The notes beneath the pieces are model-generated. The model saw only the letters and a list, made by a program, of their open reading frames with translations. It did not search any database and had not been told where the DNA came from. The translations under genes were made by a program, and so were the position numbers. Below are positions 63,641 through 64,000 of a stretch of 64,000 bases of DNA, piece by piece. Origin of the DNA: Methanothermobacter sp. K4. Lineage in GTDB: Archaea > Methanobacteriota > Methanobacteria > Methanobacteriales > Methanothermobacteraceae. Where the stretch lies: assembly GCF_022014235.1 (NCBI RefSeq), contig NZ_JAKLTD010000002.1, positions 39,328 to 103,327 on the forward strand, in the 5' to 3' direction. Numbering within the stretch: the first letter of the stretch is position 1; each line of letters begins with the position of its first letter.

Positions 63641-64000
63641 TCAGTAGTCTATGTAGTCGAATCTGCTCTCAAGTATCATGACAAGGGCAAATCCGATTAT
63701 ACCAATCACCAGGGATATTATGATGGATGTGGTATCCACCATGGCTATCTTGTTGTAGGGGAGCCTCAGTGTTCCTATCATGAGGCCCACAAGAAAGGAC
63801 ATGGTAACTGCCTCATGGTTCCTCAGCAGATAATCCAGAACCCTTGAGAAGCTCATTATACCAATAGCCGCCCCTGCAAGGAATGTGAATATCTCAACGA
63901 TGGCCAGACGGTTCAGGACCCCCAGCATGTACTCATACTGGTTCAGCAGGAGAAGGAGAAATGCGCCTGAGATACCCGGGAGTATCATTGCACATATGGC
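63641..64000 (-). CDS. DUF368 polyprenyl-phosphate transporter-like protein, C-terminal part, truncated by window edge
   Basis: The frame runs off the window at 64000, leaving about 119 residues. The motif ILPGISGAFLLLLLNQYEYML is a DUF368 hallmark, followed by three more membrane spans. Bacterial DUF368 proteins (PopT) return undecaprenyl phosphate across the membrane; an archaeal homologue may act on dolichyl or other polyprenyl phosphate used for pseudomurein or glycoprotein synthesis. The N-terminus lies outside the window. Confidence 0.8.
   Translation of the reverse strand, partial: AICAMILPGISGAFLLLLLNQYEYMLGVLNRLAIVEIFTFLAGAAIGIMSFSRVLDYLLRNHEAVTMSFLVGLMIGTLRLPYNKIAMVDTTSIIISLVIGIIGFALVMILESRFDYIDY

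Overview
The window is a 64 kb stretch of a methanogen chromosome, almost certainly a Methanothermobacter close to M. thermautotrophicus. It carries the distal half of an eha energy-converting [NiFe]-hydrogenase operon, an extra formylmethanofuran:H4MPT formyltransferase, several polyferredoxins, a transglutaminase with pseudomurein-binding repeats, archaeal TATA boxes and GGTGAT/GGAGG ribosome-binding sites. As far as I recall it, the gene order (eha, P-type ATPase, pseudomurein peptidase, asnB, hom, apgM, pyrG ... uvrCBA, histidine kinases ... cobN) matches the M. thermautotrophicus map. I see no rRNA, tRNA, CRISPR array, insertion sequence or prophage.

Layout. 1-8.4 kb: ehaM (tail)-N-O-P-Q-R-S-T, then a 6x[4Fe-4S] polyferredoxin and a CBS protein. 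8.5-12.7 kb: Zn/Cd-type efflux ATPase behind a palindromic operator, a secreted pseudomurein peptidase (minus strand) and a flavin-binding protein. 12.7-19 kb: housekeeping metabolism (asnB, gatC, ACT protein and homoserine dehydrogenase, apgM, pyrG). 19-30 kb: an oligosaccharyltransferase-like protein, a prepilin peptidase and six proteins with class III (type IV pilin-like) N-termini, several crowded with N-glycosylation sequons. 30-34.3 kb: dph6, small conserved archaeal genes, 4-phosphopantoate-beta-alanine ligase, an M42 peptidase. 34.4-36.4 kb: a KaiC-like ATPase with a response regulator. 36.6-43.3 kb: bacterial-type uvrC (minus) divergent from uvrB-uvrA. 43.5-47.9 kb: two histidine kinases and two response regulators. 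47.9-50.2 kb: DUF763 and a glycosyltransferase. 50.5-58.5 kb: a tight operon of ChlID-type chelatase, ECF transporter (S, T, fused A) and CobN. 58.6-64 kb: a giant multi-PAS kinase, a PEP-synthase-like protein and the tail of a DUF368 transporter.

Working together. Eha couples ion flow to ferredoxin reduction with H2; its polyferredoxins and embedded Ftr paralogue point to delivery of electrons to the first steps of CO2 reduction. The peptidase, sequon-rich pilins and glycosyltransferase-like neighbour suggest a surface appendage locus. ChlID, CobN and the ECF genes look like one metal/tetrapyrrole unit whose substrate is unclear.

The most unexpected observation is structural. About ten gene boundaries carry a local direct duplication of 20-56 bp at an offset of 39-67 bp, ranging from nearly perfect (44542-44647, 1-116) to decayed. 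Several create short decoy reading frames or duplicated stop regions. This is not explained by any mobile element I can see. A second oddity is ehaQ, whose first iron-sulfur motif lies upstream of any ordinary in-frame start codon.
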